In this document: positions 18,372 through 26,476 of the stretch, piece after piece
Layout of the letters: every line of letters begins with the position of its first letter
Numbering within the stretch: position 1 is the stretch's first letter
Assembly: GCF_030064125.1 (NCBI RefSeq)
Contig: NZ_CP125957.1
Coordinates: forward strand, 4,892,501-4,956,500
Source: Pseudomonas sp. G2-4
GTDB lineage: Bacteria > Pseudomonadota > Gammaproteobacteria > Pseudomonadales > Pseudomonadaceae
DNA: 64,000 nucleotides
Reading direction: 5' to 3'
Program-made: the position numbers and the translations under genes
Notes under the pieces: generated by a model
Databases searched by the model: none
The model's input: the letters and a program-made list of their open reading frames with translations, nothing else
What the model was told of the DNA's origin: nothing

Positions 18372-19076
18372 TTACCAGCCCAAAGTTTCTTTCAAGAACG
18401 GGATAGTCAGCTTGCGCTGGGCCTGAAGCGAGGCTTGGTCGAGGCGTTCGAGCAATTCGAACAGCGCGCTCATGCTGCGGGTGCCACGGGTGAGGATGAA
18501 ATGCCCGACTTCATCGGTCAGGTGCAGGCCGCGTCGGGAAGCGCGCAGCTGTAAGGCGCGGAGTTTGTCTTCGTCGGAAAGTGGCCGCATCTGGAAAATC
18601 AGCGCCAGGGTGAGACGGGACTTGAGGTCCGCCAGCTTCACCGGCAGTTCTCTCGGCGACGTCGAGGCGGCGATCAGCAAGCGCCGACCACTGTCGCGCA
18701 GCCGATTGAACAGGTGAAACAGCGCTTCTTCCCAATCGGCCTTGCCGGCCACCGCCTGGAGATCGTCCAGGCAGACCAGTTCGTACTGTTCAAGGTTGTC
18801 GAGGATTTCAACGCCGCGATCCAGCAGCTCAGCCAGCGGCAGATACACAGCCGGTTCGCCCAACTGCTCGAACCGCAGGCACGCCGCCTGCAACAGGTGC
18901 GTGCGCCCTACCCCGTCCTTGCCCCACAGATAAATCAGGCTTTCGGTCCAGCCAGCGTCGGCTTCGCAGAGCCGCTCGACATAGCCGAGTGCAGCGGCAT
19001 TGGCGCCTGGGTAGTAATTGATAAAGGTGGCGTCATCACGCAGACGCACACCTAGGGGCAGCTGAATCGGTTTCAT
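18372..19076 (-). CDS. hda: DnaA regulatory inactivator Hda
   Basis: Hda is a DnaA-like AAA+ protein that, with the DNA-loaded sliding clamp, stimulates ATP hydrolysis by DnaA and limits re-initiation. The 234-residue product starts MKPIQLPLGVRLRDDATFINYYPGAN, which includes the short clamp-binding QLPLG motif. The Walker A region reads WGKDGVGRTH; the arginine where DnaA has lysine is also seen in E. coli Hda. Walker B is LVCLDDLQAV. The gene lies between an AI-2E type permease gene upstream and the NlpC/P60 genes downstream, all on the minus strand. Confidence 0.93.
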   Translation of the reverse strand: MKPIQLPLGVRLRDDATFINYYPGANAAALGYVERLCEADAGWTESLIYLWGKDGVGRTHLLQAACLRFEQLGEPAVYLPLAELLDRGVEILDNLEQYELVCLDDLQAVAGKADWEEALFHLFNRLRDSGRRLLIAASTSPRELPVKLADLKSRLTLALIFQMRPLSDEDKLRALQLRASRRGLHLTDEVGHFILTRGTRSMSALFELLERLDQASLQAQRKLTIPFLKETLGW

Positions 19077-19205
19077 GCTGACTGAACAGTTCCAAAGGAA
19101 CCGTTAGTGGCCTCTGTGTAAAGTTCGCAAAGTTTATACCCGTGACACGGACCGCACAATGCGCCGGACCACGAGCAAAATCAAAGGTTTGCAGAAGCAA
19201 GAGGA

Positions 19206-19232
19206 CGGGGCGTCGGTTTCCCTGACGCCCCG
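19206..19232 (-). terminator. Possible terminator after permease gene
   Basis: CGGGGCGTC and GACGCCCCG form a 9-bp stem with a 9-nt loop, 14 bases past the permease stop codon. The T-tract is poor (GTCCTCTTGC). Confidence 0.45.
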
Positions 19233-19245
19233 CCCGCGATTTACC

Positions 19246-20319
19246 CTACAGGTCGGGGTCTTCGGCGCCGCTATAAATGTCCGAATCCTTGTACAGATCG
19301 TGCATATGGCGCACCAGCACCATGATCACCGCTGCCACCGGCAACGCCAGCAGGATCCCGGTGAAACCGAACAACTCGCCACCCGCCAGGATCGCGAAGA
19401 TCACCGCCACGGGGTGCAGGCCAATCCGGTCCCCCACCAGCAGCGGCGTCAACACCATGCCCTCCAGCGCCTGGCCGACCATGAACACCGCCACGATGCC
19501 AATCATTGGATACAGGTCGCCGCCAAACTGGAACAACCCGGCGACCAACGCTGCGCCAATCCCGATCACAAACCCCATGTACGGCACGATGGCCGCCAGG
19601 CCGGCGATCAGGCCGATCAACAGCCCCAACTCCAGCCCCACCAGCATCAAGCCGGCCGCGTAGATGAAACCCAGCGCCACCATCACCAGCAACTGCCCGC
19701 GCACGAACGCACCCAGCACTTCGTGGCATTCGCCGGTCAGGGTCATGATGCGTTCTTCGCGGTGACGCGGCAGCAGGCTGCGGATCTTGGCCATCATCAA
19801 GTCCCAGTCCCGCAGCAGATAAAAAGCCACCACCGGAATCAGCACCAGGTTCGCCAACCAGCCGATCAACGCCAGGCCTGAGGCCGTGGCCTGGCTCAAG
19901 ACCACGCCAACAATGTCGGTGGTCTGGCCCATATGCTCGCTGATGGCCGCCTTGACCTTGTCGAACTTCCAGAAACCGTCCGCCAGCCCCAGCTTCGATT
20001 GCACCCACGGCACCGCGCTGTGCTGCAACCAATCGAGCATCTGCGGCGCCAACTCGTAGAGGCGCACCAGTTGTTTGGCAAGCATCGGGATCAGCACCAG
20101 CAACAGGGCGCTCACAATCAGGGTAAACAGCGCAAACACCGCCACCACGCCCCAGGTTCGCGACAGGCCGAGTTTTTCCAGGCGATCCACCACCGGATCG
20201 AACAGATAAGCCAACAGCAGCGCAACCAGGAACGGCGTGAGGATCGGATGCAGCAAATAGATAAGCGCAATCAGCAGGGCGACCCCACCCAACCAGAACC
20301 AACGCCGCGTATCACCCAT
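19246..20319 (-). CDS. AI-2E/PerM family membrane transporter
   Basis: This 357-residue inner-membrane protein has about seven or eight hydrophobic segments, starting with a double helix at residues 8-45, and the family region LFDPVVDRLEKLGLSRTWGVV. Members include PerM, YdiK and TqsA of E. coli; some export autoinducer-2 or act in sodium/proton exchange, but the substrate here is unknown. A DUF2066 gene lies 33 bp upstream on the same strand, so the two are probably cotranscribed, with hda as a possible third member. Confidence 0.88.
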   Translation of the reverse strand: MGDTRRWFWLGGVALLIALIYLLHPILTPFLVALLLAYLFDPVVDRLEKLGLSRTWGVVAVFALFTLIVSALLLVLIPMLAKQLVRLYELAPQMLDWLQHSAVPWVQSKLGLADGFWKFDKVKAAISEHMGQTTDIVGVVLSQATASGLALIGWLANLVLIPVVAFYLLRDWDLMMAKIRSLLPRHREERIMTLTGECHEVLGAFVRGQLLVMVALGFIYAAGLMLVGLELGLLIGLIAGLAAIVPYMGFVIGIGAALVAGLFQFGGDLYPMIGIVAVFMVGQALEGMVLTPLLVGDRIGLHPVAVIFAILAGGELFGFTGILLALPVAAVIMVLVRHMHDLYKDSDIYSGAEDPDL

Positions 20320-20352
20320 GAACCACTCCCTAGCTATATAAAGAAAGAAAAC

Positions 20353-21411
20353 CTACCAGCGGAACCGCAGATTGGCCGCTGGCGCAGGCGTTGGCGCTGC
20401 CACCGGAACCGAGCCGTCGGCGGCTGGCTGAGGCGTAGGCTCTGGCGCGACAGGTTCACCGGCAGGTATTTCCTGTAATTTCGCCAGGGCCAGTTGCGCT
20501 TTCAACTGATCGGCGCTGCCGTTGACCCGATAGACGATCCGGTCGCCTTCAACCCGCTGCAACTGCCCGCCAAACGGTTCGAGCAAACGCCCAAGGGCCG
20601 CGTAGCGTTCAAGGTTCATGCCTTGCACTTCCAGCAATTGTTCGGTGGCCACGCCCGGCTTGGCGACGAAGCGCGGCGCCAGCCGTTGACTCACCGCCAA
20701 CATCACCGCATCGGCCAAGGCGGCAGGATCGGCGCCCTGGGCGGTGCCCTGCTCGCGCTGGTCGCCCAACCACAGGCGCCAGGTTCCTTGCCACTGGCCG
20801 CCCTCTTCCTTGGCATGGACCGCCAGCAAGGCGTCCGCTGCGTATCGCTCCGAGGCATCACGCAAAGGCGCCGGGTCATTGCCTTCCAGGTTTGGCGCGG
20901 TGGCGACAATCTGCTCACTCAAATCCGCCAGCGGCAGGTGCAACGGCAAACCCCGGTGCTGGGCGGCACGCCGCAATGGAGCGGCGCTGGCCTGACCATC
21001 GCCCACCAGGCTGGAACCTTCAGCCGAATCGTTCAGCCACCACCCCAGGATCGATGGGCGATTGGCGCCCCACAGCGACAACCCCGCCGAACGCAAGGCC
21101 CGGTCGGAGCTCGCCGGGTCGAAGTCCACCTTGAGGCTTTCCGGAGGGCCGGCGTCGTAGCCATATTGAAGAATGATCTGTTGCGGATCCTTGCGGATCG
21201 CCGCCAGGCCGGGGTTCTGGGCGGCCTTGGCGTCGCCGGTCAGGCGCAGCACCAACGTGTCCAGCGCGCGCAGAGTCGCCTGGTTGCGCTCCTCCGGGGT
21301 CTGGTTGCTGACCGGCTCGAGCACTTGATACAGGCCATTGAGGGTTTCGGCATGGCTCGCCAGGCTGATCAGCGACAGGCAGCCCACAGACAAGAATTTG
21401 AACAAACGCAT
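20353..21411 (-). CDS. DUF2066 periplasmic protein
   Basis: The 352-residue product starts at ATG 21411 (GGGAATC upstream; the longer frame to 21498 is unsupported) and has a Sec signal peptide (MRLFKFLSVGCLSLISLASHA). The mature part contains LDTLVLRLTGDAKAAQNPGLAAI, DYGYDAGPP-like QYGYDAGPPESLKVDFD and repeated beta-strand segments, which is the DUF2066 pattern of gammaproteobacteria. The C-terminus is proline- and alanine-rich. No enzymatic motif is visible and the function is unknown. It is divergent from purM. Confidence 0.85.
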   Translation of the reverse strand: MRLFKFLSVGCLSLISLASHAETLNGLYQVLEPVSNQTPEERNQATLRALDTLVLRLTGDAKAAQNPGLAAIRKDPQQIILQYGYDAGPPESLKVDFDPASSDRALRSAGLSLWGANRPSILGWWLNDSAEGSSLVGDGQASAAPLRRAAQHRGLPLHLPLADLSEQIVATAPNLEGNDPAPLRDASERYAADALLAVHAKEEGGQWQGTWRLWLGDQREQGTAQGADPAALADAVMLAVSQRLAPRFVAKPGVATEQLLEVQGMNLERYAALGRLLEPFGGQLQRVEGDRIVYRVNGSADQLKAQLALAKLQEIPAGEPVAPEPTPQPAADGSVPVAAPTPAPAANLRFRW

Positions 21412-21775
21412 GGAAGATTCCCGGACATAACGGCTGGAACAGGCCGTGTGAAGAAGATTGAGCATGGCTGTGACCACAGCACCCGGCAAAACATTCACAC
21501 GCCCGATGGAAGTTTCGCACTGTCATCACCATAACCGGTTACCGCTACACCTTATACAGACGCGCTACGCAGTACCAATATAAGAAATATCGGTTTTTTT
21601 CCGTGGATATGTCCCTGCCCGTCGGCGCGAGGATGGCCGCTGCCCCTCAAGCCTGATAAAATCGCGCGCCTTCGCAGACCGGCAATGGCTGGGCATCCGG
21701 AATAATTCGTACAACGGTTATTCAATGGCCCCGGCGTCGGTCGTTACCCAGAAATCCCCCCTAAAGGCCTGGATC
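21412..21775. other. Divergent intergenic region between DUF2066 gene and purM
   Basis: This 364-bp stretch must hold the promoters of both flanking operons. It has an A+T-rich patch (21574-21600, with a run of seven T between CGG and CCG), but I could not pick convincing -35/-10 pairs. No REP and no small gene was seen. Confidence 0.5.
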
Positions 21776-22834
21776 ATGAGCAAGCAACCCTCCCTGAGCT
21801 ACAAGGACGCCGGTGTAGACATCGACGCCGGTGAAGCATTGGTCGAACGCATCAAGAGCGTCGCCAAGCGCACTGCGCGTCCGGAAGTCATGGGCGGCCT
21901 GGGCGGTTTCGGCGCCCTCTGCGAGATCCCGGCCGGCTACAAGCAACCGGTGCTGGTCTCGGGCACCGACGGCGTCGGCACCAAGCTGCGCCTGGCACTG
22001 AACCTGAACAAGCACGACAGCATCGGCATCGACCTGGTGGCCATGTGCGTGAACGACCTGGTGGTCTGCGGTGCCGAGCCGCTGTTCTTCCTCGACTACT
22101 ACGCCACCGGCAAACTGAACGTCGACACCGCCGCCCAAGTCGTGACCGGCATCGGCGCCGGCTGTGAGTTGGCCGGCTGCTCTCTGGTCGGCGGCGAAAC
22201 CGCTGAAATGCCCGGCATGTACGAAGGCGAAGACTACGACCTGGCCGGTTTCTGCGTCGGCGTGGTCGAGAAAGCCGAGATCATCGACGGTTCGAAGGTC
22301 GCTGCTGGCGATGCCTTGCTCGCCCTGCCGTCCTCCGGCCCGCACTCCAACGGCTACTCGCTGATCCGCAAGATCATCGAAGTCTCCGGTGCCGACATCG
22401 AAAACACCCAGCTCGACGGCAAGCCACTGGCCGACCTGCTGATGGCCCCGACCCGCATCTACGTCAAGCCGCTGCTCAAGCTGATCAAGGACACCGGCGC
22501 CGTCAAGGCCATGGCTCACATCACTGGCGGTGGCCTGCTGGACAACATCCCGCGCGTATTGCCAAAAGGCGCCCAGGCCGTGGTCGACGTGGCGAGCTGG
22601 ACCCGCCCGGCGGTGTTCGACTGGCTGCAAGAGAAAGGCAACGTCGATGAAACCGAAATGCACCGCGTGCTGAACTGCGGCGTGGGCATGGTGATCTGTG
22701 TGGCCCAGGAGCACGTCGAGACCGCCCTGAACGTATTGCGTGAAGCCGGCGAACAGCCTTGGGTGATTGGCCAGATCGCCACCGCCGCCGAAGGCGCTGC
22801 CCAAGTCGAGCTGAAAAACCTTAAGGCGCACTGA
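21776..22834 (+). CDS. purM: Phosphoribosylformylglycinamidine cyclo-ligase (AIR synthetase)
   Basis: PurM closes the imidazole ring of AIR in the fifth step of purine synthesis, using ATP. The 352-residue product starts at ATG 21776 ([19 protein letters not shown]); a 17-residue extension upstream is not supported. Family motifs are [61 protein letters not shown] and [15 protein letters not shown]. Its stop overlaps the start of purN (TGATG), the usual coupling of these genes in gammaproteobacteria. Confidence 0.97.
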   Translation: MSKQPSLSYKDAGVDIDAGEALVERIKSVAKRTARPEVMGGLGGFGALCEIPAGYKQPVLVSGTDGVGTKLRLALNLNKHDSIGIDLVAMCVNDLVVCGAEPLFFLDYYATGKLNVDTAAQVVTGIGAGCELAGCSLVGGETAEMPGMYEGEDYDLAGFCVGVVEKAEIIDGSKVAAGDALLALPSSGPHSNGYSLIRKIIEVSGADIENTQLDGKPLADLLMAPTRIYVKPLLKLIKDTGAVKAMAHITGGGLLDNIPRVLPKGAQAVVDVASWTRPAVFDWLQEKGNVDETEMHRVLNCGVGMVICVAQEHVETALNVLREAGEQPWVIGQIATAAEGAAQVELKNLKAH

Positions 22835-23484
22835 TGTCCGCAACCTGTGACGTGGTGGTGCTGCTGTCCGGCACCGGCAGCAACTTGCAGGCCCTGATCG
22901 ACAGTACGCGGACCGGCGACAGCCCGGTCCGTATCCGCGCGGTGATTTCCAACCGCGCCGATGCCTACGGCCTGCAACGTGCCCGGGAGGCGGGTATCGA
23001 CACCCGCGTCCTGGATCACAAGGCGTTCGATGGCCGCGAAGCCTTCGACGCCGCACTGATGGAACAGATCGACACCTTCAATCCGCAACTGGTGGTACTA
23101 GCCGGCTTCATGCGCATCCTCAGCGCCGGCTTCGTGCGTCATTACCAGGGCCGCCTGTTCAATATCCATCCTTCGCTGCTGCCCAAATACAAAGGGTTAC
23201 ACACTCACCAGCGGGCGCTGGAGGCCGGAGACACGGAGCACGGCTGCTCGGTGCACTTTGTCACCGAGGAACTCGATGGCGGACCACTGGTCGTACAGGC
23301 AGTAATACCGGTAGAGTTGCACGACACGCCGCACAGCCTGGCGCAACGGGTTCACGCCCGCGAGCACCAGATCTACCCGATGGCCGTGCGTTGGTTTGCC
23401 GAAGGACGGCTGACCCTCGACGATCGCGGAGCCTCACTGGACGGCCAGTTACTCGCCGCCAGCGGCCATTTGATTCGATACTAG
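22834..23484 (+). CDS. purN: Phosphoribosylglycinamide formyltransferase (GAR transformylase)
   Basis: PurN transfers a formyl group from 10-formyltetrahydrofolate to GAR, the third step of purine synthesis. The 216-residue product has LLSGTGSNLQALID near the start, the catalytic region GRLFNIHPSLLPKYKGLHTH (Asn-His) and the aspartate in VTEELDGGPLV. It overlaps purM by one base and is followed 8 bp later by a DUF3108 gene, forming a three-gene unit. Confidence 0.97.
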   Translation: MSATCDVVVLLSGTGSNLQALIDSTRTGDSPVRIRAVISNRADAYGLQRAREAGIDTRVLDHKAFDGREAFDAALMEQIDTFNPQLVVLAGFMRILSAGFVRHYQGRLFNIHPSLLPKYKGLHTHQRALEAGDTEHGCSVHFVTEELDGGPLVVQAVIPVELHDTPHSLAQRVHAREHQIYPMAVRWFAEGRLTLDDRGASLDGQLLAASGHLIRY

Positions 23485-23492
23485 GAGATTTT

Positions 23493-24206
23493 ATGCGTCG
23501 CGCCCTGCTCTTCGCTTGCGCTCTGCTTGCCTTGCCCCTGGCACAGGCTGCGGAACTTCAACCGTTCTCCGCCAGCTACACCGCCGACTGGAAACAGTTG
23601 CCCATGAGCGGCACCGCCGAGCGCAGCCTGACCAAGGAAGCCAACGGCACCTGGAAGCTGAGCTTCAAGGCTTCGATGATGATCGCCAGCCTGACCGAAG
23701 AAAGCACCCTGACCCTGGACAAGGACACCTTGCTGCCACAGTCCTACCACTTCGAACGTGGCGGCCTGGGCAAGGCCAAGAAGGCCGACCTGGACTTCGA
23801 CTGGAACACCAAGATGGTCACCGGCACCGATCGCGGTGACGCGGTCAAGCTGCCGCTCAACCGTGGCATGGTCGATAAATCCACCTATCAACTGGCCCTG
23901 CAGCACGACGTGGCGGCCGGCAAGAAAAGCATGAGCTATCAGGTCGTCGATGATGGCGAAATCGATACTTATGACTTCCGCGTGCTGGGTTCGGAAAAGG
24001 TCGACACCAAGGCCGGCCAGATCGAGGCAATCAAGGTCGAGCGCGTGCGCGATCCGACACAAAGCAAACGCATCACCGTGCTTTGGTTTGCCAAGGACTG
24101 GGATTATCTGCTGGTGCGCCTGCAACAGGTCGAGACCGACGGCAAGGAGTACAACATCATGCTCCAGGACGGTACGGTCAACGGCAAGGCTGTGAAAGGC
24201 AGCTGA
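23493..24206 (+). CDS. DUF3108 periplasmic protein
   Basis: The 237-residue product starts at ATG 23493 behind a strong AGGAG and has a clear Sec signal (LLFACALLALPLAQAAELQPF). The mature protein is beta-rich with FSASYTADWKQLPMSGTAERSL and RITVLWFAKDWDYLLVRLQQVE, the DUF3108 pattern. Members are predicted periplasmic beta-barrel-like or lipocalin-like proteins of unknown role. It is the last gene of the purMN unit and is followed by a strong terminator. Confidence 0.88.
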   Translation: MRRALLFACALLALPLAQAAELQPFSASYTADWKQLPMSGTAERSLTKEANGTWKLSFKASMMIASLTEESTLTLDKDTLLPQSYHFERGGLGKAKKADLDFDWNTKMVTGTDRGDAVKLPLNRGMVDKSTYQLALQHDVAAGKKSMSYQVVDDGEIDTYDFRVLGSEKVDTKAGQIEAIKVERVRDPTQSKRITVLWFAKDWDYLLVRLQQVETDGKEYNIMLQDGTVNGKAVKGS

Positions 24207-24224
24207 TCCACGCTTATACCAAGA

Positions 24225-24248
24225 AGCCCCGCACATGCGGGGCTTTTT
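24225..24248 (+). terminator. Rho-independent terminator of purMN operon
   Basis: AGCCCCGC and GCGGGGCT form an 8-bp stem with loop ACAT and a TTTTT tail. Confidence 0.92.
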
Positions 24249-24293
24249 AATGCCCGGATTTCAAGCCCACCATCTACCCCTGCGGGAATAAAC

Positions 24294-24385
24294 CTGTGGG
24301 AGCGAGCCTGCTCGCGATGGCGTCGGATCAGCCAACTTCACCACTGACTGACACACCGCTATCGCGAGCAGGCTCGCTCCCACAG
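24294..24385. repeat. REPIN, family A
   Basis: Two inverted family A REPs with matching cctg/cagg centres are separated by about 45 bp. Confidence 0.92.
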
Positions 24386-24522
24386 GATGGGGGTTCAACC
24401 AGACAATTGCCTTTACAACATGAAACCTTCTTCATGAAAGCCCCCTGCGACCGAATGCCGCGCACCGCCTGGCCTGCAGGATTGTTGCGATTTTCATGAA
24501 AACTTCTTAACGGGCCCAGGCA

Positions 24523-24552
24523 TTTACTTAGCACGCTACCAAAATCTATAAC
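24523..24552 (+). promoter_or_regulatory. Candidate promoter of the 64-residue protein gene
   Basis: TTTACT (24523-24528) and CTATAAC (-10 TATAAC at 24547-24552) are 18 bp apart, about 50 bp before the start codon. The palindrome TTTTCATGAAAA at 24491-24502 lies just upstream and could bind a regulator. Confidence 0.4.
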
Positions 24553-24602
24553 AAAGACCTGCACACGCCTTGCTGCAGATAACAGAGATTGGAGCTTGCA
24601 AG

Positions 24603-24797
24603 ATGACTGTGAAAGTAACTGAACGCGACGACGCCCACATGTCCCACGAAGGCATTGCCGCCGGTATCCGGATATGGGATGTGCATCAACAGGATTTGCT
24701 GGTGGGGATGTTCCACTCCGAGACGGATGCCCATAGTTACAAGGCTGAGCTGGAGCGCGAAGAAAGGTTGCGCTCGCGTGAGATGGCAGAATCGTAA
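24603..24797 (+). CDS. Small conserved hypothetical protein, 64 residues
   Basis: ATG 24603 follows GGAG with suitable spacing; an 11-residue extension upstream is not supported. The protein (MTVKVTERDDAHMSHEGIA...) is hydrophilic and charged, with a short beta-like middle (IRIWDVHQQDLLVGMFHSETDAHSYKAELE) and an arginine/glutamate-rich helix at the end. I do not recognise a named family. It stands alone between two REPINs, with its own candidate promoter. Confidence 0.75.
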   Translation: MTVKVTERDDAHMSHEGIAAGIRIWDVHQQDLLVGMFHSETDAHSYKAELEREERLRSREMAES

Positions 24798-24814
24798 GAA
24801 TTGGCGATAGAAAC

Positions 24815-24905
24815 CCTGTGGGAGCGAGCTTGCTCGCGATAGCGGTCTATCAGTGACAGAGATGTTGACTGATACGACGCTATCGCGAGCAAGCTCGCTC
24901 CCAGA
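24815..24905. repeat. REPIN, family A
   Basis: Two inverted family A REPs with cttg/caag centres are separated by about 45 bp, between the 64-residue gene and the convergent DUF2058 gene. Confidence 0.92.
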
Positions 24906-24941
24906 GGTTTTGTGTTTCAGCGCAATGGAATCACGCCCGCC

Positions 24942-25481
24942 TTACCACATCAAATCATCCGGAATCTGATACGCCGCGTACGGATCATCAGCATCCACTT
25001 CTTCGGTCTGGGTGTTGAGCTGGACGATGCGCTTGGGATCGCGCTCCTGGATCTTCAGGGCCGCTTCACGCGGGATCACTTCGTAGCCGCCGGCATGGTG
25101 GACGATCGCCAGCGAGCCACTGCTCAGCTTGTTGCGCATCAGCGTATTGACCGAGATGCGCTTGACCTTCTTGTCATCGACGAAGTTGTAGTAATCCTCG
25201 GTGGTCAGCTTCGGCAGGCGCGAGACTTCGATCAATTGCTTGATCTGCGCGGCCCGGGCCTTCTGCTCGACCTTTTCCTGCTGCTGACGGTTGAGTTCCT
25301 GGTCGCGCTTGACCTTCTCGGCCATGGCCTCCTGGGCCGCGCGTTGCTGGGAGTCGTCCAGTTCGACCTGGCCTTTGTGGGCCAGGCGCTGCTGCTTCTG
25401 TTTCTCTTTGCCGACCTGTTTGGCCTGCTTTTGGTTGACCAGCCCTGCTTTGAGCAACTGGTCGCGAAGGGAAAGGCTCAT
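24942..25481 (-). CDS. DUF2058 protein (YaiL-like)
   Basis: The 179-residue soluble protein starts MSLSLRDQLLKAGLVNQKQAKQVGKEKQKQQ and has a long, highly charged, coiled-coil-like middle rich in lysine, glutamine and glutamate, then a C-terminal part with YYNFVDDKKVKRISVNTLMRNKLSSGSLAIV. This is the DUF2058 (YaiL) pattern; these proteins are often called nucleoprotein/polynucleotide-associated, with no proven biochemical role. It is 26 bp downstream of mazG and probably cotranscribed with it. Confidence 0.88.
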   Translation of the reverse strand: MSLSLRDQLLKAGLVNQKQAKQVGKEKQKQQRLAHKGQVELDDSQQRAAQEAMAEKVKRDQELNRQQQEKVEQKARAAQIKQLIEVSRLPKLTTEDYYNFVDDKKVKRISVNTLMRNKLSSGSLAIVHHAGGYEVIPREAALKIQERDPKRIVQLNTQTEEVDADDPYAAYQIPDDLMW

Positions 25482-25507
25482 GGTGCTTACTCACTTAGGC
25501 AACGGCC

Positions 25508-26341
25508 TCAGCCACAGCTGGGCAAATTCTTTTCCTGACGTTTGGCTTCGCCCCATAAGGCGTCCAACTCTTCGAGGGTGCAATCTTCCATGGGACGGTG
25601 GGTGTCGCGCAATGCCTGTTCGATAAATCGGAACCGCCGCTCGAATTTTCCGTTGGCGCCACGCAGGGCGGTTTCCGGGTCGACTTTCAGATGCCGGGCC
25701 AGGTTTACCACGCTGAACAGCAGGTCGCCGATCTCGTCGCTGATGGCAACCGGATCATTGTCGGCCATGGCTTCGAGGACTTCGTCCAGTTCCTCCCGGA
25801 CCTTGTCGAGCACCGGTAACGGGCCTGGCCAATCGAAACCGACCTGCCCGGCACGCTTTTGCAACTTCGCCGAACGGGACAACGCCGGCAAGGCCGCGGG
25901 CACATCATCGAGCAACGACAACTGCTCCGGTGCCGAAGCCTTTTCAGCACGCTCCTCTGCCTTGATCTCTTCCCAGCGCTGCTTGACCTGTTCTTCGCTC
26001 AGGCGCGGGATGTCCATTGGCGCGTAAAGGTCGCCGGTAGGAAACACATGGGGATGACGGCGGATCAGCTTGCGGGTGATGCTGTCGACCACGCCGGCGA
26101 ATTCGAAGCGGTTTTCTTCCCGGGCCAGCTGGCTGTAATACACCACCTGGAACAGCAGGTCGCCCAACTCGCCCTGCAAGTGATCGAAATCGCCGCGCTC
26201 GATGGCATCGGCCACTTCGTAGGCTTCTTCCAGGGTATGAGGGACGATGGTCGCATAGGTTTGCTTGATGTCCCACGGGCAGCCGTACTGCGGGTCCCGC
26301 AGGCGGTTCATGAGGTGGAGCAGGTCTTCGAGGCTGTACAT
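25508..26341 (-). CDS. mazG: Nucleoside triphosphate pyrophosphohydrolase MazG
   Basis: MazG hydrolyses all canonical nucleoside triphosphates to monophosphates and pyrophosphate, and in E. coli counters ppGpp and toxin-related stress. The 277-residue product has two MazG domains: YGCPWDIKQTYATIVPHTLEEAYEVADAIE with ELGDLLFQVVYYSQLA, and a second with KVREELDEVLEA and DEIGDLLFSVVNLARHL, giving the EExxE/ExxD metal-binding sets. Start codons at 26341 and 26344 are adjacent (MM). It is downstream of relA, a common arrangement, with a REPIN between. Confidence 0.95.
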   Translation of the reverse strand: MYSLEDLLHLMNRLRDPQYGCPWDIKQTYATIVPHTLEEAYEVADAIERGDFDHLQGELGDLLFQVVYYSQLAREENRFEFAGVVDSITRKLIRRHPHVFPTGDLYAPMDIPRLSEEQVKQRWEEIKAEERAEKASAPEQLSLLDDVPAALPALSRSAKLQKRAGQVGFDWPGPLPVLDKVREELDEVLEAMADNDPVAISDEIGDLLFSVVNLARHLKVDPETALRGANGKFERRFRFIEQALRDTHRPMEDCTLEELDALWGEAKRQEKNLPSCG

Positions 26342-26364
26342 CATTCATCCACCACAAAAAAAAC

Positions 26365-26455
26365 CCTGTGGGAGCGAGCCTGCTCGCGAAAGCGGTACAT
26401 CAGTCAAAACAATACTGGCTGACACACCGCCTTCGCGAGCAGGCTCGCTCCCACA
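26365..26455. repeat. REPIN, family A, between relA and mazG
   Basis: Two inverted family A REPs with matching cctg/cagg centres are separated by about 45 bp. Confidence 0.92.
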
Positions 26456-26476
26456 TTTTTGGACCGTGCCTGAGCT

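Noticed and set aside
18500..19076. Arginine instead of lysine in the Walker A motif of Hda as a sign of inactivation
   Set aside because: E. coli Hda shows the same replacement, so this is normal for the family.
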